From contig JABAKD010000010.1 in NCBI GenBank assembly GCA_012845835.1, forward strand, positions 1,072,501-1,136,500: a stretch of DNA of 64,000 nucleotides, in the 5' to 3' direction. This document shows, in pieces, positions 55,418 to 64,000 of the stretch; within the stretch, counting starts at the first letter, position 1; each line of letters starts with the position of its first letter. Source of the stretch: Undaria pinnatifida (Eukaryota; Sar; Phaeophyceae; Laminariales; Alariaceae). Position numbers and translations under genes: made by a program. Below the pieces are notes generated by a model. It was not told the origin of the DNA and searched no databases. It saw only the letters and a list, made by a program, of their open reading frames with translations.

Positions 55418-58400
55418 GCTGTTGTTGTTGTTGTTCTCTTCGCCACACGCACAGTATAGAAGAGTTCGTGCTGAAATAATAAACAGGGTTGAAAAAAAGT
55501 CAGGTTGTTTGCTATTTACAGGAATATAATAAATCCGGGTGCCGTTACACTGAAGTTAGTGCACAGTTTACCCTCTCCCAAGAAAGAGTCCCAGCCTGGG
55601 TGAGGTGGCATTCCTGTTTCTTCTTAGGCCTCCTGTACTGTAGCCGCTAAGAAAGGTTGGCCTTTCGTTGTAGATAACGCACACTGCGGTGGGCAGCTAG
55701 AGGAGGTATTTTGGTGTTTGGACAAAGGGTAGATATACACCGTATAAAACCGGTGTATAGCCACCCGTCGTGCACACACCTTGAGCGTCACTTCTGGCTT
55801 TCCACCACAGGCGGCGGAAGTTAATAGAAGAGACCGACCCTCCTCAACAGCCACCTTGATCTGGCCTACCTCGAACGGGGAGGGGGGGGGGGGTATATTT
55901 CGAGGAGAGTTGAGATACAATACAGTACGAAACACCCAATAAGAAACATACATTTCGAGGAGGGTTGAGATACAATACAGTACGAAACATCTAATAAGAA
56001 ACAGGGTAGAAACAAAGGCGGGCTGATATTTACGGAAATAAATAAAATGATGTAGCCGTTGCAGTGAAGTTAGTGCATAGCTTACACCCTCCTAAGTAAG
56101 AAACCCAGCCTGGGTCGGGTGTTTATATTCCGTACAAGGCGTCCTGTCCTTTGGAATCTGGTCTGTGGCCACGGGATAGGCTACAAGAATTGCAGAGTGC
56201 ATTCGGGGCGAGGAGCACACTGCAGCACTACTATACCATATACAGTATAATAGGGGTCCCCCAGTAAGGCGGTGGTGTGCTACAGAGAGCAATATGACCG
56301 CCTTATGGAGGGAAGCCGCCTTTATTAATTCCAGGTTATGAGTGCCATTCCCCAATACCCCAGTCGCGCCAAGCGATTTTGACCGCCTTGTATCGGGACA
56401 CCGCCTTACTCAGACCGCCTTGTTGAGGGACCCCTGCTGTCGTTGGGATCATTTTCAGAACGGCGCAGAAAGAGTGCAGAATAGGCCATGCCGACGGTAA
56501 TGCTGCATAACTTACGCGGTGAAGGTACGGGAGGGTGTAAAGCCCTTACGTTGTACTACAGTATAGTGGTGTATCCGTTTTAAGACCGTCCGCTTCAAAA
56601 CGTTTGGGGAGAGAAGACCAGGTAAATCGGCACGTCACGGCAAAAAATACTTGGAATTAGTATGGGTTCATTGTTTGCAGTATCAGAAGATAGGACCTTT
56701 TATTTTTTTTATTTTTTTTTATGCTCCGGCGGATGGGGGAACATAAATGTTAAGCTCACCACACTTCCACGTATGCATTTATTTTCATTCACGTCTTGTG
56801 TCGATTTAACTCAATTGCATTCGCAATCCAGCTGGTTTTCTGGCGTGGCCTTCGCTTCCCGTGATAGCGATAGCGCGAGCTGTCCCTACCGGCCGTAGAT
56901 AGCGGAGATAAGACCACCGAAATTGGCTTGAAGTGGGTACAACCCCTGTACTACACTCCAAAGCACATCCCACTGTTAGCCCAAGTCGTTTGTCGCTGAA
57001 AACGCGTGAGCAGTGCCAAAGGGGGGTATGGTCAGTGTCCGGGGCAAAGCAGTGGCAGCAGCTCTCGTGCATTGGACCGTGTTTTTCGTTTCTCTCTCGT
57101 GTGGGCAAGCCCTATTTTTTTGCTCCACAGCTGTCCACATATATGCGTATGTTCAACGTAATCGACAATCTGTATGCCCGGCGTAGGGTGGCTCACGGGG
57201 AGATTGCCCTCGGTACCCGACGAGGGACCATCAGGCGGAGGAGAAGATAAGAAGATAGAATATATATTAAAGTACCCGAGTCCCGGAGGCCACTCTGAAC
57301 ATGCACACCCGAACATAACAAAACAGAAACTGAGTAACATCAGTAGTGCTAGTACACTGCGCCAAAGGGGGCTCAACTCGAACATATCGAAGATTGGGAC
57401 CGCCAATCATATCAATAGTTTTACTCTACCATCTCCGTAGATTCTATGCAGTCATACACATCATACATCAGACTTATGCGCAGGCATAAACCAACACAAA
57501 ATAGGAACTGATTAACAGCAGTAGTACTAGTACACTGCGCCAAAGGGGGCTCAACTCGAACATACATATCGAAGTTTGGGATCGCCAATCATATCAATAG
57601 TTATACTCTACCATCTCCGTAGATTCTATGCAGTCGTGCACATCATACATCAGGCTTGTGCGCAGGCATAAATCAACACAACGCACGTCTACGGCGGAAT
57701 TATTCCTCGAGTTTTGTTCCCGCAATTGGGCAGTACTTCTTGACAGCACTTACTCAAGTTACGAGATATTTTATTATGTGCACACATCACGCACCCCCTA
57801 AACTGTCCTACCACCGCGAAAAAAACCCGCTAATTCCAAGTACTTTAGCCCAAAAGTATGGGTGCAATTGCAAAGCGGATGAGGGTACTGTCTGGGACGG
57901 AGCAATGGCAGCAGCTCTCCTGCATCGTGTTGGTTATATAGCAATGCCCACTGAGCCACCGAGTCACGGATCAAGTTTGCTTCCTTCTCCAGTACGCAAG
58001 TCTCACCTGGTAGTTTGTCTTGCTCGACCGGTGTCCACATGCGGGAAACGAAAGTCTCGGGGTGAAAAGTATTGAAGCTCGAGGTTTTTCCCGCAATGGG
58101 CAGCAGCTCCTGTCAGCAAAATGCAAAGCAATTCCTTAACGCTTACCACTGCAAAAACCGCTCCTCAACAACTCCGTGTACTTCGTTCCCAAAAATCGTG
58201 TGTACCTGGTACATTTTTAGCTTGTACTAGTGGTAACAAGGCGAAAAAATATGTTTGAAGCGACAGTCGCCGGTGCAGTGAATGGGAGGTGGAACGATCA
58301 CACGGACGGCAGAGAACAAGGAAGAATGGGCAGGGAAAGCTGAGGCGTAATCAACAAAGCACTGAACGTGTTTCCTGCTGCCATGTTTGTTGGTGGATGG

Positions 58401-61400
58401 CCAGCGCTGAACCTTCGCTACGTTATTGTCAACGCAAACCTTGAAACCTTTTATTGAAACAATCCGCCCCAACCATTGTCCCAACCATTGTCCCAACCCT
58501 TGTCCTATTGCAACAGCCGAAATACCAAGGTCATCCCGCTTTATCTCGGCTTCTGCACCTGCCGACGGGTGAAGGGGAAAAGCCACTCCGCCAACAGCAG
58601 AAATAGCGTGCTCCTAGTAAACCCTCTGAGCCTAGCATCGCGGAGTGGTGGTGGTGGTGGTGGTGGTGGCGGTGGTGGTGGTGGAATTGGCGGAGGAGCA
58701 GGCGGTGGCGGGGGGGGGGGAGGGGGAGGTGGGGGGGGGGAAGGAATTGGGGGCATGGGGGGCGGAGGAGGGAGTGGGATTGGCAGCGGGGGTCACAAGC
58801 ACTTGCTGGAGATTGAGGTGGTGGGCTCCAAGCGAAGGGTGTGGGCAACGGAGAGCAAAGAGGAGTGCCGACAATGGGTGAGCGGGGCTAGCAACCTTGG
58901 GAGGCGTCGTGAGCGACGTTTTGCGCTTTTTGGGGGTGCATACCGTCTACGTCGACGACGGACAATAACGAATGAGTATCTTGAACTACAGTAGTGTGAA
59001 CTTATTAAACTTGGGACGTTGCATCGTAGGACTAGATGACTATGTAATACAAGGACTCTGCAATACTAATACTAATACTATTACTTTGTAATACTATGAC
59101 TATGTAATCGATCGGGGGGCGGGTATAAAGGTCTCCCTTGCACGTAAAAAAAAGAAAATGTATTGTGAATCAGTACGAATATACAGCACACAAGGGGTCC
59201 CCCAACAAGGCGGTCTGAGCAAGGGCTAGTAAGGGCTAGTAAGGCGGTATCCCGATACAAGGCGGTCAAAACCTATTGATACGTCTGGGGAATGAATTGC
59301 ACTACAACTATTTGGAATGAGTAAGGCGAGTAACGCGAATAAGGCGAATAAGGTCTTCATACTGCTAGGGCACACCGCCGCCGCCTTTCTGGAAAACCCC
59401 TACTATGGCGGTGGTGTACTATTATACTGCTATTGTACTGCTGTCATACTACTGTACTCAAACTCGGGCCTTGGCCACAGGGCTACGCGTGATGCCTCCC
59501 GGTCATACATACTTTCGAAGTTGGGTGACGTTCCCTTTGCGAGTTTTGGAGTGACCGACCCTGTACGGCGAAACGACTCCCCGTTCGCCCCTCCCTGGGT
59601 CCCACATAGATCGCTCCGGTAATATGCTTCTGTCTTTCTCTTCTGTCTTCACTTCGCTTTCTGCCTTTCTTTGCTACCTTCGATTCGTCTTCAGGCTTCC
59701 TGTTTCGTCTCCGGCTTCGGCTGCTGCTGTACTTAGGTTGCCCCATTCTGGGTTTTTCCGTCTTCCTCTCTCTTGTTGAGGTCTTTCTTTCATCTAGATG
59801 CTTTAGGGAATTATCCTATCCTTGGCGTTTAGGCCTGATTACGAGGTGTGAGGTGTGGGGCAATCTATAGCCTCATGTATGTCTTTGTTTCGAATAGCCG
59901 CATCTTCGACCCCGTTTTCCGGTCTTTTAGGGTGAACTTTGTCGTCACCCTTCGACCGTCTTGAGGTCTGCATATACGACTATTCAGGGTGGGCTAATGT
60001 AATAGAGTGTCAGTATAGCTAGCAATAGATTTGGTAAGATAGCCCACAGAGCTCTGGTCTTCGGCCACAAGAAGATTCTCTAAAGCGGAATATTCCGAGT
60101 GGAGAAGATGACCCGTAGAATCTAGCTAGCTTACACCACAAGAGTGTTCTCGACAATGGAACGTTCCTCCTCTGGACAAGATAGGTAGAAGTAAGCGCGT
60201 TAAGCGCTCATGGGAATATAGAACATCTAGGAGAACGCTCCTTGCACGTTCCATAGGTAAAGGTCCAGAAGAGAGCACAGCAGCAATGCTGGGGGGGAAG
60301 CGAACTCTGTGAGCCTCACCCCACCCCCATGCTCTCACTCCTCCTTTCCTGTCTCCTCGAGCTTCTCATAGCCAAACGCCAATAATACGAAATCTACAAA
60401 GAAGAACCGGTGCTGCCTCCAAGTGAAGCTGATACCCCTGCGTCCCTTCCCTCACACCTTCCCGGCACCGCGACGTATCACACCACCCGGTCATTATATA
60501 TTACTATATATTATATGTTATGTATTGTCATATGTCAAACACAACAACACTTCGTACCAGGTATTATGCACTTCGAATGATCAACATGGCTCATAGAGTA
60601 TGGAGTGCTGCGATGTTAAGTCGGATGTGAGGTGCAGAATGTGGAAGCGTAATATACACGGTCCGTGATCATCAAGAATTGTGATGAGTGTTGCGCTGTT
60701 GCGCCGGCGCAACGAACTTTTCCCCGCGAATCACGCATAGCGCAACACGGCACTCGGGTCGAAAGCCGTGGTGAAGATAATTGTTGCACCTCAAACGCTT
60801 TTTGGCACCACGAAGGCAACTAGAGAGGACGTTCTTCTTCCTCTCGCTACGCGGTTTAAGACGTACACGGTATTAATAGCTGAAATGATAGACCGTTATG
60901 ACCTGTTAATACTATAAACGGACAGATGTTGTACCAATACGAGGTGATTATATCTTGAATAATCCGCACAATTTCCCGCAGAATCAACGACTCCAGCATT
61001 ACACGATGTCACGCTAGAATCTTAGCAACCAGGTACGGTCCTGACGCAATGTCATCTGGCTGGCCATAGCCGATTTTGGGTTGCAGGCCATAAGCGCACC
61101 ATAGGCGATAAAATGCCAAGTGCATGCATGCCACAGCAAGAGTGCGCTCGTTTGATCCCTTGTCGCCCAGTCTGGGAGACGATTCTGGGCAACTTTCCAA
61201 TGAACTTGAACCCCACCAAGCAGTGTACGTGGCGGACTGGACCTTCCGCCTACGGCAACTAGTCTGAGAAAAACGCCTTCATAATTGGTGCCCTGTTATT
61301 CCAGCACCCTATAAGGCGACCGCTATTGTAGTTGAAGTTGCAGTTGAAGTTGCAGTTGAAGTTGCAGTTGTTGTTGTTGTTATCACATTACCCCATCGCC

Positions 61401-63168
61401 ACAACAATCTACAGTGCGCGACATCACTTATTAAGAATTTTGCAGGTAATAATTTCAGGCTTGAGTTTCAGACGAAAATATGAGCATGGCCTCTGCTGTG
61501 TTGAAGACAGTGTCGGACAGGCCCAGCCTTACACGAGAAACAGTTCCCGCCTGGCCAGAAGCTAGAAATTCTTGAGCTATCGTTCGTGGTCAAAGGACAA
61601 GCTCTAACAATGGCTAAACTTGGCTCCATGACTGCAGGTCAGCGCCATCAAGGGGGCAAGGACAGAGCGGCCAGTCAACCCCATGGAGAAAACCCTGGGG
61701 GAGAACGAGATGCCGTTTATCCCGCATGGCTCTTGCCATAGACAACACATGAAAAGGTGAGATTGAGGGCAAGAGGGAGCTTTCCTCTTCGTTGAGGGAT
61801 TCACGTGTTTCCTCCCCCGCGAATGCCACGTCGCCACCATTCCTCCTGACCCTTTTCCAGCTCCAACAACGATCCTAGTCTAATTCCAAGTGTAACGTGC
61901 TTCTCCAACAACGATCCTACTCTAATTCCAAGTGTGTCGTGCTCCTCCAACAACGATTCTACTCTAATTCCAATTGTGTCGTGCTTCTCCAGCAACGATC
62001 CTACTCTATTTCCAAGTGTTTTGTGCCTTTCCAACAACGAACCTACTCTAATTCTAAGTGTTTTGTGCCCCTCCAACAACGATCCTACCCTAATTCCAAG
62101 TGTTTTGTGCCTCTCCAACAACGATCCTACTCTAATTCCAAGTGTGTCGTGCCTCTCCAACAACGATCCTAGTCTAATTCCAAGTGTTTTATGCCCCGCA
62201 ATGGGCGTGCAGTGTCGAAAGGAAAGAGGTTAACAACAAGAACGTGATAGTTGAAGCGATGTTCTGCCATGAAGCACGCCCCGAGAATGCCTGTATTGTG
62301 TTTTTTCTTGTCCGTGATGGCGGGCATGGGGGATGGTATCACCCATATCAAAGCTCGCAGATCAAGGTTCCTCGGACTCGCATCATATTATACGTGAGGT
62401 ATGGCCTAGTGGCTACCAAGATAGTCGCGGCACCCCTCGCATCCCTTCCATGCCGGCACGTGGCACGTCGGGCTTTCACCGACCAGGCAGGGATGTTTGC
62501 ATCAAATGCAAACGGATGGGGTGGTTTGCTGGGGATTATTTATGAGCTCATACTGTACGTCGGGAAAAAGTTACTGCGGTGGCTACCAGAATAGCTGCGG
62601 CAAAAAGCTGACAGCTCCCTTCAAGAAACTTGCTCAACCGCGGTGTCTACGGAAGAAAATACTCTACTCGCGAAGGGAAACCGTCGTCATCAGCTGATAG
62701 CACTTGCTCCAGAGGTCGATCGTTGCTAGAATATGAATGCTCAACACTTTCTTATTAGTGCCATTGTCTGCACCCGTACTGTTACGTTTCTTGCTTGAAA
62801 AAGAAAACTGAAGATATAGACTATGCCACTATGCTTCCCCCACATTGCGCATGGTGCTACTGTACAGCATCAACATTAGTGCTCAACACCTTTTCACTTT
62901 CCGGCCACTGCACTATCTCCATCGCCCCAACCCACTACCCCCGCTCGAAACACGCAGTTACCTTTCCGCGAGGGCCTCCCTTCGAACCGCCCCAACCATC
63001 GGGGAGTATCTCTCCATCCTCAAAGAGTTGAACGCCGCGGTACGAGAAGTAAACGCAGCAAGTGCATTGGGAAGCGAGTGCGAAGGGGATGCTGCTCTAC
63101 TAGGGGTGCCAGTGAAGTGGGTCAAACAGCAGCTGCCGGGGGCGGAAAGGATCTTCACGGTGCGTTGA
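52291..63168 (+). CDS. PH-domain protein, 6 exons, function unknown
   Basis: Exons: 52291-52401, 53642-54142, 55031-55356, 58517-58877, 61638-61756, 62958-63168; all borders are GT..AG and in phase, giving about 542 residues. The N-terminal half is charged and probably disordered, with short helical stretches (RLLQLSQDIYLEEERHQ across exons 1-2; LRLEQRMFLK|AAFQLLEER across 2-3). A pleckstrin-homology domain occupies about 270-445: SGTLRK, WKTKYVELTPGKFAYA, NTKVIPLYLGFCTCRRVKG, LEIEVVGSKRRVWATES, then the closing helix EECRQW|VSAIKGA with its conserved Trp. PH domains bind phosphoinositides or proteins at membranes. No second catalytic domain is visible and I do not recognise the family. The last exon ends in TGA, but a GTGCGT inside it could be a donor, so the gene might continue. 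Confidence 0.8.
52402..53641 (+). other. Intron 1 of PH-domain gene with 14-bp minisatellite
   Basis: 1.24 kb. Three acceptor-like segments (ctcgttttttcatgcgcag at ~52,746; ctcgtgctttcatgcccag at ~52,888; ctcgtgctttaatcccgctcag at 53,641) occur in it. Only the last leads into an open, in-phase exon. Confidence 0.6.
52916..53519. repeat. 14-bp minisatellite, about 43 units (TGTATCAATACTCC)
   Basis: About 600 bp of almost perfect units; the only deviations seen are a T-to-C and a C-to-A near 53,331-53,339. Three units restore frame, so all three plus-strand frames are open with the same 14-residue repeat (NTPVSILLYQYSCI). These frames are artefacts. Confidence 0.97.
53642..54142 (+). CDS. PH-domain gene exon 2
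   Basis: DIYLEEERHQHALMALDSSV, an acidic WSVDSDYAFPDFPDD segment, a Ser/Arg-rich stretch and a Glu-rich stretch, ending LRLEQRMFLK. Acceptor CCCGCTCAG|, donor CTTAAG|GTGGCC, phase 0. No domain recognised. Confidence 0.72.
54143..55030 (+). other. Intron 2 of PH-domain gene
   Basis: A degenerate repeat of ggtactgaatgcc(t)tg words (54,187-54,380) lies at the left. The remainder has no recognised feature. A decoy acceptor gggtcgcag|gccgcacttcg (54,975) resembles the used one, aatcacag|gccgcctttcag. Confidence 0.6.
55031..55356 (+). CDS. PH-domain gene exon 3 (start of PH domain)
   Basis: AAFQLLEERDRLYPVSLGSW, a Gly-rich linker, then SGTLRKATARSVGRLETTTW and KTKYVELTPGKFAYADASSV, the first strands of the PH fold. 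Donor GAAAAG|GTGCGA, phase 2. Confidence 0.8.
55384..55436. repeat. (TTG)n microsatellite
   Basis: About 17 GTT units with one GCT, only ~27 bp inside intron 3. Confidence 0.95.
55486..56118. repeat. Pair of ~120-bp direct repeats
   Basis: 55,486-55,603 and 55,995-56,118 share aaacagggt(t/a)gaaa, gaagttagtgca(c/t)agttta and agcctgggt. Between them lies ~390 bp without coding capacity. It could be a decayed small LTR-type element or a segmental duplication. Confidence 0.5.
56253..56434 (+). mobile_element. MITE-B copy 3 (cleanest copy)
   Basis: aggggtcccccagtaaggcgg at the left and accgccttgttgagggacccc at the right give ~20-bp terminal inverted repeats. The interior has cagtcgcgccaagcgatttt and gaccgccttatggaggg. 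Confidence 0.85.
57300..57670. repeat. Two-copy tandem duplication (~185 bp)
   Basis: tagtacactgcgccaaaggg, ccaatcatatcaatagtt and ccatctccgtagattctatg each occur twice at the same spacing with a few substitutions. Confidence 0.85.
58517..58877 (+). CDS. PH-domain gene exon 4 (polyglycine loop)
   Basis: Completes codon AG|C and reads RNTKVIPLYLGFCTCRRVKG and NSVLLVNPLSLAS. About 50 Gly-rich residues follow (58,647-58,800; (GGT)n then G-rich), then KHLLEIEVVGSKRRVWATES and KEECRQW. The glycine loop sits between two core PH strands. Donor AATGG|GTGAGC, phase 0. Confidence 0.82.
58878..61637 (+). other. Intron 4 of PH-domain gene (2.8 kb)
   Basis: Contains MITE-B copy 4 and pyrimidine-rich DNA at 59,620-59,790. 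Bases 59,800-61,300 show no recognisable feature. A ttgaagttgcag repeat lies at 61,330-61,370. Confidence 0.6.
59194..59400 (-). mobile_element. MITE-B copy 4 (reverse)
   Basis: aggggtcccccaacaaggcggt at the left, cgatacaaggcggtcaaaac and ggaatgagtaaggcgag inside. The right end is degenerate. Short aagggctagt repeats match the decamers of copy 2 in reverse. Confidence 0.75.
61638..61756 (+). CDS. PH-domain gene exon 5
   Basis: Joined to exon 4 it reads ECRQW|VSAIKGARTERP, which completes the C-terminal PH helix. NPMEKTLGENEMPFIPHGSC follows. Acceptor CATGACTGCAG|, donor AAAAG|GTGAGA, phase 2. Confidence 0.8.
61757..62957 (+). other. Intron 5 of PH-domain gene
   Basis: The left third is the 42-bp minisatellite. 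A 136-codon plus-strand frame (62,184-62,594) follows without a recognised domain. Acceptor CACGCAG at 62,957. Confidence 0.6.
61861..62196. repeat. 42-bp minisatellite, eight units
   Basis: ccaacaacgatcctac anchors at 61,863, 61,906, 61,947, 61,989, 62,031, 62,073, 62,115 and 62,157. As 42 = 14 codons, several frames on both strands are open with 14-residue repeats. Confidence 0.95.
62958..63168 (+). CDS. PH-domain gene exon 6 and stop
   Basis: Completes codon AG|T and reads YLSARASLRTAPTIGEYLSI, an amphipathic LKELNAAVREVNAA helix and LLGVPVKWVKQQLPGAERIF before TGA at 63,166-63,168. ATCTTCACG|GTGCGT just before the stop could act as a donor if further exons lie beyond the window. Confidence 0.7.
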
Positions 63169-63842
63169 GTACCCAAACGCTAGGGCAGGGGGCACCCCTT
63201 TCCTAGCCTTATTCCCAGTATGCTCGCCATTGTTTTCGGCCTAATTGAAGTGGCGTATATACTTTCTGGTTTATTCTGCGTACAAGCGGCATAAGTGGAC
63301 TTTTTTCAGGAGCATAACCAGCAAAATAGGCATATTACTGGGCCAAAAATTACGAAAGCATAAAAAAGCTGAGATGACATTTAGGGAGCAACGATAATCA
63401 TGGACAAATATCAGCTTTCACCCTGCTTATGGCATACCAGGTACAACACCTGTGGGTGGTTGCGAGCTTGGACACGCGTCCTAAGCACGCGTATCTTGTC
63501 GATTTTCGACAAAACTGTCTGCGATTCCTCAACCGAGGCCCTGGCTATGGCTGTCGGAATGCCAACTTGTTTTGAACGCCTTCTGCGGTACAGGTGGACC
63601 AATAATTTCCTGAGGCTTCTCTCACTCGAGGGGTATACAACCCGGGAGGCTGCGTAACTACAAGCCAGGATGCCGGCCCTGCATCTCGCCCAAAGTCCGA
63701 ACGATTTATTCGAAAGACTAAAGTGCTTGCGACCCGAAGAAAAATCACGTTTCTGTCGTGGGCATACAACAAAACATATTCGCAAAAATAAGAACGAAAA
63801 CTACGACGATTTGGTTTTGTTTCTTCTTGTGGGGGGAGGGGG
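63169..63842. other. Presumed 3' flank of PH-domain gene
   Basis: No gene recognised. The minus-strand 124-codon frame (63,411-63,785) has no family signature. Confidence 0.45.
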
Positions 63843-63932
63843 TTAACCCCTTTAGAGCCCCCGAACCCCTCCCTATACTAAATCCAAGTAATTTTGTCCC
63901 CAAAAACGGGTTTCCAGTTGTAAGGGGGTTAA
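63843..63932 (-). mobile_element. MITE-C copy 3 (TTAA-flanked, reverse)
   Basis: TTAA-CCCCTTTAGAGCCCCC ... CAGTTGTAAGGGGG-TTAA, reverse orientation to the copies at 36.8 and 45.4 kb, 90 bp. Confidence 0.85.
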
Positions 63933-64000
63933 GGAGGGGCGTGTTGTAAGAAAAAGAAAAGGGAAAGAAAAACATTCTAGCCGCCCGAAAAATGCTAGCC

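Larger units (their letters stand above)
55357..58516 (+). other. Intron 3 of PH-domain gene (3.2 kb)
   Basis: Contains a (TTG)n tract at 55,384-55,436 close to the donor, a pair of ~120-bp direct repeats, a 57-bp duplication (55,899-56,000), MITE-B, a ~185-bp tandem duplication (57,300-57,670) and, before the acceptor, three tandem ccaaccattgtccc units. Confidence 0.65.

Noticed and set aside
1-64000. Integrated large DNA virus (phaeovirus-type) sequence
   Set aside because: No recognisable viral core gene was seen in any frame.

Overview
The window reads as nuclear DNA of a multicellular eukaryote. Genes are split by long introns (about 0.5-4.7 kb) with GT..AG borders, and the intervening DNA is full of retroelements, small non-autonomous transposons and tandem repeats. 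The base composition, intron style, chromodomain retrotransposon and RTE-like LINE fit a stramenopile, most likely a brown alga. That assignment is inference; no single marker in the window proves it.

Layout. Bases 1-11.8 kb have no convincing host gene. They hold a small transposon copy, a satellite of ~155-bp units (3.29-4.72 kb), a repeat shared with three other places, and two decayed fragments of an RTE-like LINE in opposite orientation. From 11.8 to 22.8 kb there is a nest of LTR elements. An intact ~0.42-kb miniature LTR element (TRIM) is followed by a second TRIM that has been split by a ~10-kb chromodomain (Ty3-type) retrotransposon on the minus strand. That retrotransposon keeps a gag with a CCHC knuckle, integrase pieces and a chromodomain. 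Instead of a recognisable reverse transcriptase it carries a broken NADAR (YbiA-like, ADP-ribose glycohydrolase family) domain.

From 25.36 to 48.53 kb a single plus-strand gene can be assembled from about 13 exons, and all junctions are in phase. It encodes a TBC1D23 homologue of about 1,668 residues: a catalytically unusual TBC domain, a rhodanese-like domain and the C-terminal domain that in animals binds the WASH complex. In animals this protein tethers endosome-derived vesicles at the trans-Golgi. Its introns contain SINEs, MITEs and several minisatellites.

From 52.29 to 63.17 kb a second plus-strand gene of six in-phase exons encodes a PH-domain protein of about 542 residues, with a long polyglycine loop inside the PH domain. 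Its first intron holds about 43 almost identical 14-bp repeats. Both genes lie head to tail about 3.8 kb apart; a membrane-traffic or phosphoinositide role for both is plausible, but a shared function is not shown by the sequence.

Three MITE families, a tRNA-headed SINE family and a strongly over-represented word (ACCAGGTA and its complement) run through the introns and spacers. Exon coordinates were derived by hand from splice motifs, reading-phase bookkeeping and protein-family similarity.
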